This document shows positions 49,069 to 58,555 of a DNA stretch of 64,000 nt, one piece after another. The number at the start of each line of letters is the position of its first letter. Within the stretch, counting starts at the first letter, position 1. Location of the stretch: contig NZ_CP106881.1 in NCBI RefSeq assembly GCF_023634805.2, positions 620,001 through 684,000 on the forward strand, written 5' to 3'. The notes under the pieces were generated by a model. That model made no database searches and had not been told where the DNA came from. It worked only from the letters and a program-made list of their open reading frames with translations. Made by a program: the position numbers and the translations under genes. Source of the DNA: Comamonas endophytica (GTDB lineage: Bacteria > Pseudomonadota > Gammaproteobacteria > Burkholderiales > Burkholderiaceae_C).

Positions 49069-51393
49069 TCAGCGCCGCGGCTTGCGCTTGGGCTTGCCCG
49101 AGGGCTTGGGCGAACTGGCAGCCCGGCGCACCGAGGCCTTCAAGCCCTCGATGGGCGACGGCGGCGGCAGCGAAGGCATGGAGCGGCTGCCACGCTGGCG
49201 GCGCCCCTGCGGCGCATCGTCGTATTGCAGGGCATCGTCGCGCCGGCCGCGTTCCTCGCGCGGGCTGCGTTCCTCACGCGCGCCGCGCTTGCCGCTGCTG
49301 CCACCACTTCCACTGCGCGACGGCAGCGCCTCGCCGCCCTCCTGCACCAGGCGGAAGTCGATGCGCCGGCCGTCGAGATCGACGCGGCTGACCTGCACGC
49401 GCAGGCGCGAGCCGATCGCATAGCGGATGCCCGAGCGCTCGCCGCGCAGCTCCTGGCGCGTCTCGTCGAACTTGAAGTATTCGCCGCCCAGCTCGGTGAT
49501 GTGCACCAGGCCCTCGACATACATCGCGTCCAGCGTCACGAAGATGCCGAAGGAGGTGACGGCCGTGACGGTGCCCGAGAATTCCTCGCCCAGGTGCTCG
49601 CGCATGTACTTGCACTTGAGCCACGACTCGACATCGCGGCTGGCTTCGTCGGCGCGGCGCTCGTTGGCGCTGCAGTGCAGCCCGGCCGCTTCCCAGGCCT
49701 GCAGCTCGGCGCCGCCCGCGGGCTTCTTGCGCGGACTCTGGCCGGGCGCGCTCACGCGCGTGGCCAGCCGCTTGGCCAGCTTGGCGTGGGCTTCGCCCGG
49801 TGTCGGCAGCGCCGGCAGGCGGTAGCGCTTGCCTTCGAGTTCCGACTTGATCACGCGGTGCACCAGCAGGTCGGGATAGCGCCGGATCGGGCTGGTGAAA
49901 TGGGTGTAGGCCTCGAAGGCCAGGCCGAAGTGCCCTTCGTTCACCGGCGTGTAGATGGCCTGCATCATCGAGCGCAGCAGCATGGTGTGGATCTGCGGCG
50001 CGTCGGGACGCTCCTTGGTGGCCTGCGCGATGGCCTGGAACTCGGCGGGCTTGGGGTTCTCGCTGATCGACATGCCCACGGCCATGGCCTTGAGATAGTT
50101 GCGCAGCACTTCCTGCTTTTCCAGCGAGGGCTTGTCGTGCACGCGGAACAGCCCGTTCTGTCCGCTTTGCGCGATGAAATCGGCGCTGCAGACATTGGCC
50201 GCCAGCATCGCCTCCTCGATCAGCTTGTGCGCCTCGTTGCGCGTGCGCGGGATGATCTTCTCGATGCGGCCGTTCTCGTCGCTGACGATCTGCGTCTCGG
50301 TGGTCTCGAAGTCCACCGCACCGCGCGCCTGGCGCGCCTTGAGCAGCGACTGGTAGACGCCATGCAGGTTGAGCAGGTCGGGCACGCGCGCGCTGCGGCG
50401 CTGGGCCTCGGGGCCGCGCGTATTGGTGAGGATGGCCGCGACCTCGGTATAGGTGAAGCGCGCATGGCTGTGCATGACCGCCGGATAGAACTGGTAGGCG
50501 TGGATCTCGCCCTTGGCTGTTACCAGCATGTCGCAGACCATGCACAGGCGGTCCACGTCGGGGTTCAGCGAGCACAGCCCGTTGCTGAGCTTCTCCGGCA
50601 GCATGGGAATCACGCGGCGCGGGAAATAGACGCTGGTGGCGCGGTCGTAGGCATCGATGTCGATGGCGCTGCCGGTGCGCACGTAGTGGCTCACGTCGGC
50701 AATGGCCACCAGCAGGCGCCAGCCCTTGCTGCGGCCGATCTTGGCGGGCTCGCAATAGACGGCGTCGTCGAAGTCGCGCGCGTCCTCGCCGTCGATGGTG
50801 ACCAACGGCACGTCGGTCAGGTCGATGCGCTGCCTGCGGTCGATGGCCCGCACCTTGTCGGGCAGCGCCTTGGTCTGCTCCAGGCACTCGGGCGAGAACT
50901 CGTGCGGCACGTCGTACTTGCGCACCGCGATCTCGATCTCCATGCCCGCGTCGTCGACCTCGCCCAGCACTTCGGTGATGCGCCCCACGGGCTGGCCGAA
51001 CAGGGCCGGCGATTCGGTGAGCTCGGCCACCACGACCTGGCCGGTCTTGGCGGTACCGGTGGCGTTGGCGGGAATCAGCACGTCCTGGCCGTAGCGCTTG
51101 TCTTCGGGGGCGACCAGCCAGACGCCGCTTTCCTGCAGCAGCCGGCCGATGATGGTCTTCGTCGGGCGCTCGATGATCTCGGTCACGCGCCCTTCGGGCC
51201 GCCCGCGCCGGTCGTAGCGCACGATCTGGACCTTGACGCGGTCCTTGTGCAGCACTGCGCGCATTTCATTGGCGGGGATGAAGATGTCTTTTTCGCCGTC
51301 ATCGCGCAATACGAAACCATGGCCATCGCGATGACCCTGCACGCTGCCTTCGATTTCTTCGGTTGCGGGGGCAGAGTTTGTGCTGAGGTTCAT
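49069..51393 (-). CDS. rnr: Ribonuclease R
   Basis: Processive 3'-5' exoribonuclease of the RNB family that degrades structured RNA and takes part in rRNA quality control. N-terminal cold-shock-like domains (VQGHRDGHGFVLRDDGEKDIFIP) precede the catalytic RNB domain with the acidic cluster IDGEDARDFDDAVYCEP. An S1 domain follows (FSGTVTAVTSFGIFVTLDAMYVEGLVH), then a Lys/Arg/Ser-rich tail of about 80 residues. The ATG at 51393 gives 774 residues; the open frame extends into the tRNA gene. It has no recognisable ribosome-binding site, and the start codon follows an A-run. Only 34 bp separate it from the divergent first tRNA-Leu gene. Confidence 0.96.
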   Translation of the reverse strand: MNLSTNSAPATEEIEGSVQGHRDGHGFVLRDDGEKDIFIPANEMRAVLHKDRVKVQIVRYDRRGRPEGRVTEIIERPTKTIIGRLLQESGVWLVAPEDKRYGQDVLIPANATGTAKTGQVVVAELTESPALFGQPVGRITEVLGEVDDAGMEIEIAVRKYDVPHEFSPECLEQTKALPDKVRAIDRRQRIDLTDVPLVTIDGEDARDFDDAVYCEPAKIGRSKGWRLLVAIADVSHYVRTGSAIDIDAYDRATSVYFPRRVIPMLPEKLSNGLCSLNPDVDRLCMVCDMLVTAKGEIHAYQFYPAVMHSHARFTYTEVAAILTNTRGPEAQRRSARVPDLLNLHGVYQSLLKARQARGAVDFETTETQIVSDENGRIEKIIPRTRNEAHKLIEEAMLAANVCSADFIAQSGQNGLFRVHDKPSLEKQEVLRNYLKAMAVGMSISENPKPAEFQAIAQATKERPDAPQIHTMLLRSMMQAIYTPVNEGHFGLAFEAYTHFTSPIRRYPDLLVHRVIKSELEGKRYRLPALPTPGEAHAKLAKRLATRVSAPGQSPRKKPAGGAELQAWEAAGLHCSANERRADEASRDVESWLKCKYMREHLGEEFSGTVTAVTSFGIFVTLDAMYVEGLVHITELGGEYFKFDETRQELRGERSGIRYAIGSRLRVQVSRVDLDGRRIDFRLVQEGGEALPSRSGSGGSSGKRGAREERSPREERGRRDDALQYDDAPQGRRQRGSRSMPSLPPPSPIEGLKASVRRAASSPKPSGKPKRKPRR

Positions 51394-51427
51394 TTTTTTG
51401 CTATACAATGTTGATCTTTCCTGAGAT

Positions 51428-51512
<85 letters not shown>

Positions 51513-51523
51513 AGTTTAACGAG

Positions 51524-51540
51524 AACCTGCGAAGGTTTTT
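51524..51540 (+). terminator. Short terminator after tRNA-Leu copy 1
   Basis: AACCT-GCGA-AGGTT followed by TTT, twelve nt after the tRNA; a weak intrinsic-terminator form, unlike the strong hairpins behind copies 2 and 3. Confidence 0.5.
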
Positions 51541-51691
51541 GAAAAATTCAGGGTCACTGCTACCTCAGTGGTCTTTGAAGTGATTGTGCGATGCGGCAGG
51601 GCCCAGGCAGCAAGTCGAAGGAAATAAATTTTTTAGGGATTTTTGAAAAATACGGTTTTTTATACTGCATAATTCAAATCTTTCCTGAAAT

Positions 51692-51776
<85 letters not shown>

Positions 51777-51782
51777 AGATTC

Positions 51783-51813
51783 AAAAGGCCGTTGCACATG
51801 CAACGGCCTTTTT
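51783..51813 (+). terminator. Terminator after tRNA-Leu copy 2
   Basis: A perfect 9-bp stem GGCCGTTGC/GCAACGGCC with loop ACAT, preceded by AAAA and followed by TTTTT. Identical to the hairpin behind copy 3. Confidence 0.92.
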
Positions 51814-52137
51814 CTTTTTCCGCTTGGATGTGCCATGGTCAGGATGTGCCTTTGCTTTTGGACAGGCCGTCCATCCTTCGACAGGCTCAGGACGAACGGT
51901 TGAAGGCACGCAAGCTCAGGGGAGCCAAGGCGAGCGACTGGGAAGCGTTCGTGGTGATCCTGAGCCTGCCCAAGGCTCGAACCATGAACGGCCTGTCCTC
52001 CAAGAAAAGCCAGCATTCCAGCGGATGCCGCTCGTCAAAGCCAGCCCACCCCCTCCATCCACCCACCCAAAAAGAAAATTCCCCATTTTCCCTTTTGACC
52101 TCCAAAACCTCCCCTATAATTCAATCTTTCCTGAAAT
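51814..52137. other. Spacer between tRNA-Leu copies 2 and 3
   Basis: No gene is seen. The first half holds a REP doublet (51860-51998). The second half is a pyrimidine-rich tract leading to a -10 TATAAT at 52115-52120, eighteen nt before tRNA copy 3. A -35-like TTGACC lies at 52095-52100, but the spacer is only 14 nt. Confidence 0.6.
51860..51998. repeat. REP doublet (REPIN-like) with long terminal inverted arms
   Basis: A 33-nt palindromic module (51867-51899; CCGTCCATCC...GGACGAACGG) and a second inverted module (51946-51991; CGTTCGTGG...ATGAACGG) face each other. Outer arms GGACAGGCCGT.CAT and ATG.ACGGCCTGTCC make the whole 139-bp element a large imperfect inverted repeat, the architecture of REPIN or BIME elements. 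Confidence 0.8.
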
Positions 52138-52222
<85 letters not shown>

Positions 52223-52227
52223 GATTC

Positions 52228-52258
52228 AAAAGGCCGTTGCACATGCAACGGCCTTTTT
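52228..52258 (+). terminator. Terminator after tRNA-Leu copy 3
   Basis: Same 9-bp hairpin with ACAT loop and T-run as behind copy 2, showing that the duplicated unit included the terminator. Confidence 0.92.
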
Positions 52259-52312
52259 CTTTTTGCGCGCGCATGGCGCATTGGCGCCCTCCCCGGCTGC
52301 GCCTGCGCCATG

Positions 52313-52341
52313 AAAAAAGCCACTCCGCGGAGTGGCTTTTT
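52313..52341. terminator. Bidirectional terminator before the DUF349 gene end
   Basis: GCCACTCC-GC-GGAGTGGC (52319-52336) is flanked by six A and five T. On the minus strand it ends the DUF349 transcript 18 nt after its stop codon. Confidence 0.9.
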
Positions 52342-52358
52342 CGCAGGCATTGCGCGGC

Positions 52359-55157
52359 TTACTTGCGCAGCAGGGCCTTGAGCGCATTCTGCAGGCGGCG
52401 GGCGCTGCCCTCGTCGCGCGCGCTGGCCAGCACGCGGGCGGCATCCTGGCCCCAGGTCTCGGCAGGCGAGGGATCGTTGCGGCGCGTCAGCAACTGCAGT
52501 TGCAGCGTACGGCGCGCCGTGATCTGCTCGGCGGGCGTGGGCACGTCGGCGGCCATCTCCAGGCGCAGCAGGGCTTCGCCCGCATCGCCGGCCACGGGTG
52601 CCGCGATCGACTTGGCCCAGGCGCTGCGCACCTGCGGGGTCACGCGGCCGCCGAGTTCCTGTACGCTGGGCAGCTGCTCGGCATCGCGCTTTTCCCAGGC
52701 ATTGAGCAGCTGGGTCAGGGCTTCGCCATGGGCCTGCACGGCGAGCTTGCGCAGCGCCGCCTGGGCATGCTCGAGCGCGTCGCGCTGCGCGCGGAAGGCC
52801 GGATCGGCCAGGCGCGGGCCGCGGTCTTCGCGCATCGGGCGGTCGCCACGATCGCCGAAACGCCCGCCACGGTCGCCACCAGGGCGGCCATCGCGGCTGT
52901 CGCGGCTGTCGCGGCGCTCGCCAGGACGGCCGGGGCGCCCCGCGGCCGCAGGCGCTTCCTTCTTCATGCCGGGACGGTCATCGCCGCGCACCGCCACCAC
53001 GGGCTTGTGCACCGCGGCGGGCTTGGCAGCCGCTTCGGCGCCAGCATCGGCATCGGCAGCCGGAGCTGCTTCGACCTTGGCTGCGTCAGCTTTGGCGGCG
53101 GATTCCTGCGCCTGCGCCTGGCTGTGCAAAGCTGCTTCCAGCGCCGTCATGGCCGCGCGGATCTGCTGCGCATCGCCGCTGGCGTTGGCGGCTTCCAGCG
53201 CCTTGGAGGCATCGAGCACCTGGCGGTCGCGCTCGCTGAGCTCGACCTGTGCGCGGCTGCCCCGTTCGCTGCCCTTGCGGTTGAAGGCATCGTCCAGCGG
53301 CTTGCGGAAGGCATCCCAGAGCTTTTGCTCGTGCTTGCGGTCCAGCGGCACGGCCTGCGCCTCGGCCTGCCAGCGCTGCTGCAGCGCCTTGACGGCGTCG
53401 ATGCGCAGCGTCGGGGCCTCGCCCAGCGCCACGGCCTCGTCGATCATGGCGTGGCGGCGGGCCAGGCTGGCCTTCTGCGCGGCATGCAGCGGCGCCTCGG
53501 CGGCGGCAATGGCCTGCTTCCACAGCGGCTGCAGCTCGGCAAACATCTTTTCGCCGACATGGCCGCCATCGCGCCAGCGTTCGCCGAATTGGCGCAGGCT
53601 GCGGGACATGCTCTTCCAGTCCGTCGAGTCGCCCTGCGCTGCCGCCCAGGCCTTGACTTCCTCGATCAGCTGCACGCGCTGCGCCTTGTTGTTGGCGGCT
53701 TCGCTGCGCACGCGGTCCAGCCAGGCTTCGACCACCTTGTGCGCGGCATTGCAGGCCTCGTCGAAACGCTTCCACAGCGCATGATTGGCGGGCGCGCCCT
53801 GGTCGGCCTGCTTCCACTGCTCGCGCAGGCTGCGCAGCGACTCCTGCATCTTGCGGCCGCCCAGCGCCTGGCCGTCGGGACGGTTGAGCAGCGATTCGGC
53901 CTGCTGCACCAGCTCCTCGCGCACCGAGTCGGCCTTCCAGCCCTGCCAGCCCTGGGCATCGCCCGCGGCCAGCAGCGCGGCATTGACTTCGGCACCCAGT
54001 TCGGCATTGACATGGCGGCCTTGCTGCTTGAGCACGGCGCGCAGCTGGGCAATGGCCTTGGCCTGCTTGCCCCTGGCGGCGGCCGGCGCTGCAGGTGCTG
54101 CAGGCGCCTGGGGCTCGGCGGGGGTCGTTTCCGAAGGGGCGGTGTCCACCGCGGCGGCATCCACCGCGGCGGTATCCACCGGGGCCGCTTCCTGCGCAGG
54201 CTGTTCGCCGGCGGCGGAAGTGAGGGCCGTCAGCTCGGCCAGTGCCTGGCGCACGGCCTGCACGGCGGCCTCGGCCACTTCGGGCGCCACCTTGGAGGCC
54301 GGCTTGGCGCGCGGTGCCGCAGCCGGCTTGGCCGGCGCGGCAGCGGTCTTGGCAGCCACCACGGCGGCTTCGGCGGGCAGGCCGCGCGCCACGCGCAGCT
54401 CATCGGCCCAGACCGGCACCGGCGGCAGCTCGGCTTGTTCGTCCTGGGCCGCGGCCTGCGTCAGCGCCAGGGCGGACTGGAACGCATCCCAGACCACCAG
54501 CAGCTGCTTGCGCGAGTTCTCCAGCTGGGGCGGGAACTTCGCGTCCACGCTGACCCAGTTGGCATCGCCCGTGAGCTCTGCCGCCTGGGCCTGCCAGTGC
54601 GCGACGTCGGCGCTCAGTGCCTCGAGCGCGGCCGCGGCATCGCGCCAGGGCTTGGTCGACAGCACTTCGATGCGCTGGGCCAGCAAGACGGCGGCTTCGC
54701 GCTGAACCTGCACGCGGTGCTGCAGGTCCTCGATGACCTTCACGCGTTCGGCCAACTGGGCCTTGAACACGGACAGGGGCTCGCGCGACAGCGCCGCGCC
54801 GGCCTTGGCGGCGTCGCGCTGCCAGGCGATGGCATCGGCGATGTTGAGCTTCTCGGCCTCCAGCAGCTGGCGCGCCTTGTCGGCCCATTCGACGCCGATC
54901 TTTTCCTGGGTTTCCAGGCGGCGGATTTCATCGAGCCGCTCGCGCACCGCGCGGGCCGCGCCCTTGTCGCGCACGCTGAGCTCCTTGAACACCTCCTGCA
55001 GTTGGTCTTGTGCGGGCTGGGTCGCAAGCCAGTCCCGGATGCGCGACGCACGCTCACCCGAGGTTTCTGCGGAAAACGCGCCGCCGGTCAGCGCATCAAG
55101 AGGATGCGTTTCAGAGGTCTTGGCCGGGGCCGGGTTCACTTCAGGGGCGTCAGACAT
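52359..55157 (-). CDS. Large DUF349 repeat protein with RGG-like segment
   Basis: A 932-residue, mostly helical, Ala/Gln/Glu-rich protein with several DUF349 repeats (for example LLVVWDAFQSALALT and EAVALGEAPTLRIDAVKALQQRWQAE). No signal peptide or membrane segment is seen, so it is probably cytoplasmic. Around residues 735-785 lies an Arg/Gly/Asp-rich stretch (RDGRPGGDRGGRFGDRGDR) resembling RNA-binding RGG boxes. The family's function is poorly defined. ATG 55157 (MSDAPEVNPAPAK) is preferred over ATG 55184, but neither has a good ribosome-binding site. The gene is monocistronic between a bidirectional terminator and a gene-poor region. Confidence 0.85.
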   Translation of the reverse strand: MSDAPEVNPAPAKTSETHPLDALTGGAFSAETSGERASRIRDWLATQPAQDQLQEVFKELSVRDKGAARAVRERLDEIRRLETQEKIGVEWADKARQLLEAEKLNIADAIAWQRDAAKAGAALSREPLSVFKAQLAERVKVIEDLQHRVQVQREAAVLLAQRIEVLSTKPWRDAAAALEALSADVAHWQAQAAELTGDANWVSVDAKFPPQLENSRKQLLVVWDAFQSALALTQAAAQDEQAELPPVPVWADELRVARGLPAEAAVVAAKTAAAPAKPAAAPRAKPASKVAPEVAEAAVQAVRQALAELTALTSAAGEQPAQEAAPVDTAAVDAAAVDTAPSETTPAEPQAPAAPAAPAAARGKQAKAIAQLRAVLKQQGRHVNAELGAEVNAALLAAGDAQGWQGWKADSVREELVQQAESLLNRPDGQALGGRKMQESLRSLREQWKQADQGAPANHALWKRFDEACNAAHKVVEAWLDRVRSEAANNKAQRVQLIEEVKAWAAAQGDSTDWKSMSRSLRQFGERWRDGGHVGEKMFAELQPLWKQAIAAAEAPLHAAQKASLARRHAMIDEAVALGEAPTLRIDAVKALQQRWQAEAQAVPLDRKHEQKLWDAFRKPLDDAFNRKGSERGSRAQVELSERDRQVLDASKALEAANASGDAQQIRAAMTALEAALHSQAQAQESAAKADAAKVEAAPAADADAGAEAAAKPAAVHKPVVAVRGDDRPGMKKEAPAAAGRPGRPGERRDSRDSRDGRPGGDRGGRFGDRGDRPMREDRGPRLADPAFRAQRDALEHAQAALRKLAVQAHGEALTQLLNAWEKRDAEQLPSVQELGGRVTPQVRSAWAKSIAAPVAGDAGEALLRLEMAADVPTPAEQITARRTLQLQLLTRRNDPSPAETWGQDAARVLASARDEGSARRLQNALKALLRK

Positions 55158-55598
55158 GTTGCTACGTGGAGAATGAGGAGACATTGTTCAATGGTATAGG
55201 CCCTGGGCGCCCCGCATGGACCGCCAGAGCCTGGCCTGTGCCGCAAAGCGGCGCAGTGAATAAAGAAGTATTTTCGCTGTTATTTGCGCAGAGCCCAAAC
55301 TCAATCACCGCACAGCCCGTTCGGTACGGGTCCGCGGCCTTGCGCCGGACTTCGACGGCAGCTGGAGGGAAGCCTGAAACGCCGCGACAGGCAACCGCGG
55401 CGGCGCCAGGGGATGCCAAGCCTCGACAGCCATGCGATGCATTGTCAGTTACAGCAGCTTGGCCTTGCAACAGCGCTCTCATCCATATGGGATGAATCCC
55501 GGCCGATTCAAGCTGATGGACCTGACGCTGCGCCGGCATCTGCGTTCCCGGCAGGAGGCAAAGGCGCAGGTGAGCAAAAGTAAGAGCTGCACAAACAG

Positions 55599-55634
55599 AA
55601 AGCCCGGCCAGCAGTGCTACCACTGACCGGGCTT
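55599..55634 (-). terminator. Terminator-like hairpin in the gene-poor region
   Basis: Arms AAGCCCGG/CCGGGCTT (55600-55607, 55627-55634) enclose an inner stem CAGTG/CACTG. On the minus strand the hairpin is followed by TCTGTTTG, a partial T-run. Which transcript it ends is unclear. Confidence 0.5.
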
Positions 55635-56000
55635 CACGGCAGGCTCCAAGTCCTTTGCCGTAGGGGGCATGCAACCAGGAGAGGATCGTCCGGGTTGCGT
55701 GGAAGCATCGATTGCTCCCTGCAGGCCTTCCGAGACAGTTTACAGAGAGGAACTGACAGATGAAGTGCCGTTCCACCTTACAACGCTCTTCCAGCAGTCA
55801 ACTGCCACAAGCAGTCGGGACCAGGATAAGCGAGCTGCGGCGCAGCAATCCAATGAGTTTTGCCAATGGTCGCTCAAGCCTCATAGACTGTTGAAAAGGC
55901 TTGAAGAATGGGCGTTGCCAAAGGTTGAGATCAGCAAACTCCTGGGTTTGCATCCAGCGTTCATTATTCCATTTTGATATAACAGATATTTTCCATAGTG

Positions 56001-56030
56001 TTGACTTAATATTTGGTGAGCTCCTAGAAT
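56001..56030 (+). promoter_or_regulatory. Promoter of the lytic transglycosylase gene
   Basis: TTGACT (56001-56006), an 18-nt spacer and TAGAAT (56025-56030), a close sigma70 match in an AT-rich patch. Transcription would start near 56037, giving a leader of about 165 nt before ATG 56203. Confidence 0.6.
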
Positions 56031-56202
56031 CCGCCAGTCTTGAACGAGACCCCTCTCTTCGCTGCAGCCAGGTGGCCCAGACCACCCCCTTCGATGTCCA
56101 GCCGGCACCGACCAGGGATTGCAGCGCGCCAATCTAGGCGCTTGCCCCATGCTCCCTTTCCGGGTCAGCAAAGCGGGGTGACGCCTCTTGAAAGGAATCA
56201 AC

Positions 56203-57030
56203 ATGCCTGCATCAGCAAAAGTCTTCGCAGCGATGCGAACCTTTGCGTCCGATGTGACCGACGGTTTTCTGGAGATCACCCATAACGGCTTTGCACTGCT
56301 GGGCCTGGCCGTGGCCTTCGTGGCCATCACGCTGTTTGCCCGACCGGACCTGCGCCTCGAGGGCGAGGTCCAGCTGCGCGACTGGCTGCAGTCGCGCCAG
56401 GTGGCCGTGATCGACATGCCCACCGAGCCCGATGCGATCGACCGCGCCACGGCGCGCAACCCCAAGGACCTGCCGCGCGAGCAGGCGGCCGTGGCCTATT
56501 GGCTCAGCAAGAAGTACCGCGTCGCGCCCGAGCCGCTGGCCTCTCTGGTGTCCGAAGCCTATGCGCTGGGCCAGAGCAACAAGATCGACCCCACGCTGAT
56601 CCTGGCCATCATGGCCATCGAATCGAGCTTCAACCCCTTCGCCCAGAGCGCCGTCGGCGCCCAGGGCCTGATGCAGGTCATGACCAGCGTCCATACCGAC
56701 AAATACGAGAACTTCGGCGGCAGCATGGCGGCGTTCGATCCCGTCACCAACCTGCGCGTGGGCGTCAAGGTGCTCAAGGACTGCATCGCGCGCGCCGGTT
56801 CGGTCGAGGGCGGCCTGCGCCACTACGTGGGCGCCGCGAACCTGCCCAACGACGGCGGTTATGCCGCCAAGGTCCTGGCGGAGCACAGCCGCCTGCGCCA
56901 GGCCGCCGGCCTGCGCGCCCTGCCCGCCGCCCCGGCCCAGCCGCTGCTGACGGCCAAGCAGACCACCCCGCCCGCAGCCGCCCCGGTGGCGAGCGCCGTC
57001 GAGCAGGTGGCACTCAACACCAGCCTCTGA
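56203..57030 (+). CDS. Membrane-anchored lytic transglycosylase (SLT domain)
   Basis: Predicted murein-cleaving enzyme of 275 residues. A hydrophobic segment at about 30-46 (ALLGLAVAFVAITLFA) is an uncleaved anchor or signal. The catalytic SLT domain occupies about 115-235, with the catalytic Glu140 in AIMAIESSFNPFAQSAVG and the family motif GAQGLMQVM. The rest is periplasmic, with an Ala/Pro-rich tail. ATG 56203 with AAGGA six nt upstream is preferred over TTG 56188. It precedes the glyA riboswitch; cotranscription with glyA is possible but not needed. Confidence 0.88.
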   Translation: MPASAKVFAAMRTFASDVTDGFLEITHNGFALLGLAVAFVAITLFARPDLRLEGEVQLRDWLQSRQVAVIDMPTEPDAIDRATARNPKDLPREQAAVAYWLSKKYRVAPEPLASLVSEAYALGQSNKIDPTLILAIMAIESSFNPFAQSAVGAQGLMQVMTSVHTDKYENFGGSMAAFDPVTNLRVGVKVLKDCIARAGSVEGGLRHYVGAANLPNDGGYAAKVLAEHSRLRQAAGLRALPAAPAQPLLTAKQTTPPAAAPVASAVEQVALNTSL

Positions 57031-57100
57031 TCCAGGCCTGTTCAAGTGCCAGGGCCTGCGGCCCTTTGCTGCACGGGCCATCCGCGCTCAGCTACACTAG

Positions 57101-57254
57101 CGGGGTACGCAACTGGCGATAGGCGCAGTCCCGAAGATCGAAAGACCGGGCTGCCGCTGACGTGGAAACCAGCGGATTTGCATCCGTGAACCACCGGGGA
57201 GCGTACCGCCCAGGCACGGATCAGCCTGAAGCGTTCCGCCGTTCGCCTGGGCAG
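57101..57254 (+). promoter_or_regulatory. ZTP (pfl) riboswitch upstream of glyA
   Basis: The conserved pfl-motif landmarks appear in order. GGTACGCAACTGGCG (from 57104) has a 5' arm that pairs with GCGTACC at 57201-57207. A long P2 stem-loop extension follows, then CCACCGGGGAGCG at 57191-57203, and finally the 3' pseudoknot domain ending TTCGCCTGGGCAGC at 57242-57255. ZTP/ZMP binding signals shortage of 10-formyl-tetrahydrofolate, and GlyA supplies one-carbon folate, so the pairing makes sense. A -10-like TACACT at 57093-57098 would start transcription at the 5' edge. A CCCTTG-GCC-TCAAGGG hairpin (57255-57270) leads to the AGGA ribosome-binding site, suggesting control of translation. Confidence 0.88.
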
Positions 57255-57292
57255 CCCTTGGCCTCAAGGGACTTCAAGTTCATAGGACTGCC

Positions 57293-58540
57293 ATGTACCA
57301 CCGCAATATCACCGTTGAAAAAGCCGACCCCGAACTGTTTGCCGCCATCCAGGCCGAGAACCAGCGCCAGGAAGACCACATCGAGCTGATCGCCAGCGAG
57401 AACTACTGCTCGCCCGCCGTCATGGAAGCCCAGGGTTCCCAGCTCACCAACAAGTACGCCGAAGGCTACCCGGGCAAGCGCTACTACGGTGGCTGCGAGA
57501 ACGTCGACGTGGTCGAGCAGCTCGCCATCGACCGCGTGAAGCAGCTGTTCGGCGCCGATGCCGCCAACGTGCAGCCCAATTCCGGCTCGCAGGCCAACCA
57601 GGCCGTGCTGCTGGCATTCCTGAAGCCTGGCGATACCATCCTCGGCATGAGCCTGGCCGAAGGCGGCCACCTGACCCACGGCATGCCGCTGAACATGTCC
57701 GGCAAGTGGTTCAACGTCGTCTCCTATGGCCTCGATGCCAAGGAAGAGATCGATTACGACGCGCTGGAAGCCAAGGCGCGCGAGCACAAGCCCAAGCTGA
57801 TCATTGCCGGTGCCTCGGCCTATGCGCTGCGCATCGACTTCGAGCGCTTCGCCAGGATCGCCAAGGAAATCGGCGCCATCCTGTGGGTCGACATGGCGCA
57901 CTACGCCGGCCTGATCGCCGCGGGCGTGTACCCCAACCCCGTGCCCCACGCCGACGTGGTCACGACCACGACCCACAAGAGCCTGCGCGGCCCGCGCGGC
58001 GGCGTCATCCTGATGAAGGCCGAGCACGAGAAGGCCATCAACTCGGCCATCTTCCCCGGCCTGCAGGGCGGCCCGCTGATGCACGTCATCGCCGGCAAGG
58101 CCGTGGCCTTCAAGGAAGCGCTGACGCCCGAGTTCAAGGCCTACCAGGCCCAGGTCGTGAAGAACGCCCAGGTGTTCGCCGAAACGCTGACCGAGCGCGG
58201 ACTGCGCATCGTCTCCGGCCGCACCGAGAGCCATGTCATGCTGGTCGACCTGCGTGCCAAGGGCATCACCGGCAAGGCGGCCGAAGCCGCGCTGGGTGCA
58301 GCCCACATCACGATCAACAAGAACAGCATCCCCAACGATCCGGAAAAGCCGATGGTGACCAGCGGCATCCGCGTGGGCACGCCCGCCATGACCACGCGCG
58401 GCTTCAAGGAAGAGGAAGCCCGCCTGACCGCCAACCTGGTGGCCGACGTGCTGGACAACCCCACGGACGAAGCCAACCTGGCCGCGGTGCGCGCCAAGGT
58501 GGCGGCTTTGACCGCGCGCTTCCCGGTCTACCGCGACTGA
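57293..58540 (+). CDS. glyA: Serine hydroxymethyltransferase
   Basis: PLP enzyme that converts serine and tetrahydrofolate to glycine and methylene-THF. The PLP lysine is Lys229 in [16 protein letters not shown], the same position as in E. coli. The N-terminus shows [19 protein letters not shown] and [15 protein letters not shown]. The 415-residue length is typical. AGGA sits about five nt before the ATG. The ZTP riboswitch directly upstream probably controls it, and nrdR begins 15 nt after its stop, so the two are likely co-transcribed. Confidence 0.98.
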   Translation: MYHRNITVEKADPELFAAIQAENQRQEDHIELIASENYCSPAVMEAQGSQLTNKYAEGYPGKRYYGGCENVDVVEQLAIDRVKQLFGADAANVQPNSGSQANQAVLLAFLKPGDTILGMSLAEGGHLTHGMPLNMSGKWFNVVSYGLDAKEEIDYDALEAKAREHKPKLIIAGASAYALRIDFERFARIAKEIGAILWVDMAHYAGLIAAGVYPNPVPHADVVTTTTHKSLRGPRGGVILMKAEHEKAINSAIFPGLQGGPLMHVIAGKAVAFKEALTPEFKAYQAQVVKNAQVFAETLTERGLRIVSGRTESHVMLVDLRAKGITGKAAEAALGAAHITINKNSIPNDPEKPMVTSGIRVGTPAMTTRGFKEEEARLTANLVADVLDNPTDEANLAAVRAKVAALTARFPVYRD

Positions 58541-58555
58541 TCCTGGCACCGCGCG

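Larger units (their letters stand above)
55158..56202. other. Gene-poor region of about 1 kb
   Basis: No recognisable gene. GC content falls towards 55850-56030. It holds a hairpin at 55599-55634 and a good sigma70-type promoter at 56001-56030 for the lytic transglycosylase. The 44-codon frame 55760-55894 (+) has AGGA eight nt upstream of its ATG and encodes an Arg/Ser-rich peptide starting MKCRSTLQRSSSSQ; it is unconvincing without homologues. Longer minus-strand frames crossing 55162-55776 and 55798-56085 match nothing I recognise. Confidence 0.6.

Noticed and set aside
49003..51414. Plus-strand open frame of 803 codons opposite rnr
   Set aside because: Antisense shadow of rnr.
55162..55776. 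Minus-strand 204-codon frame in the gene-poor region
   Set aside because: One hydrophobic stretch but no family match; it crosses the terminator-like hairpin and overlaps the DUF349 start region. Not supported as a gene.
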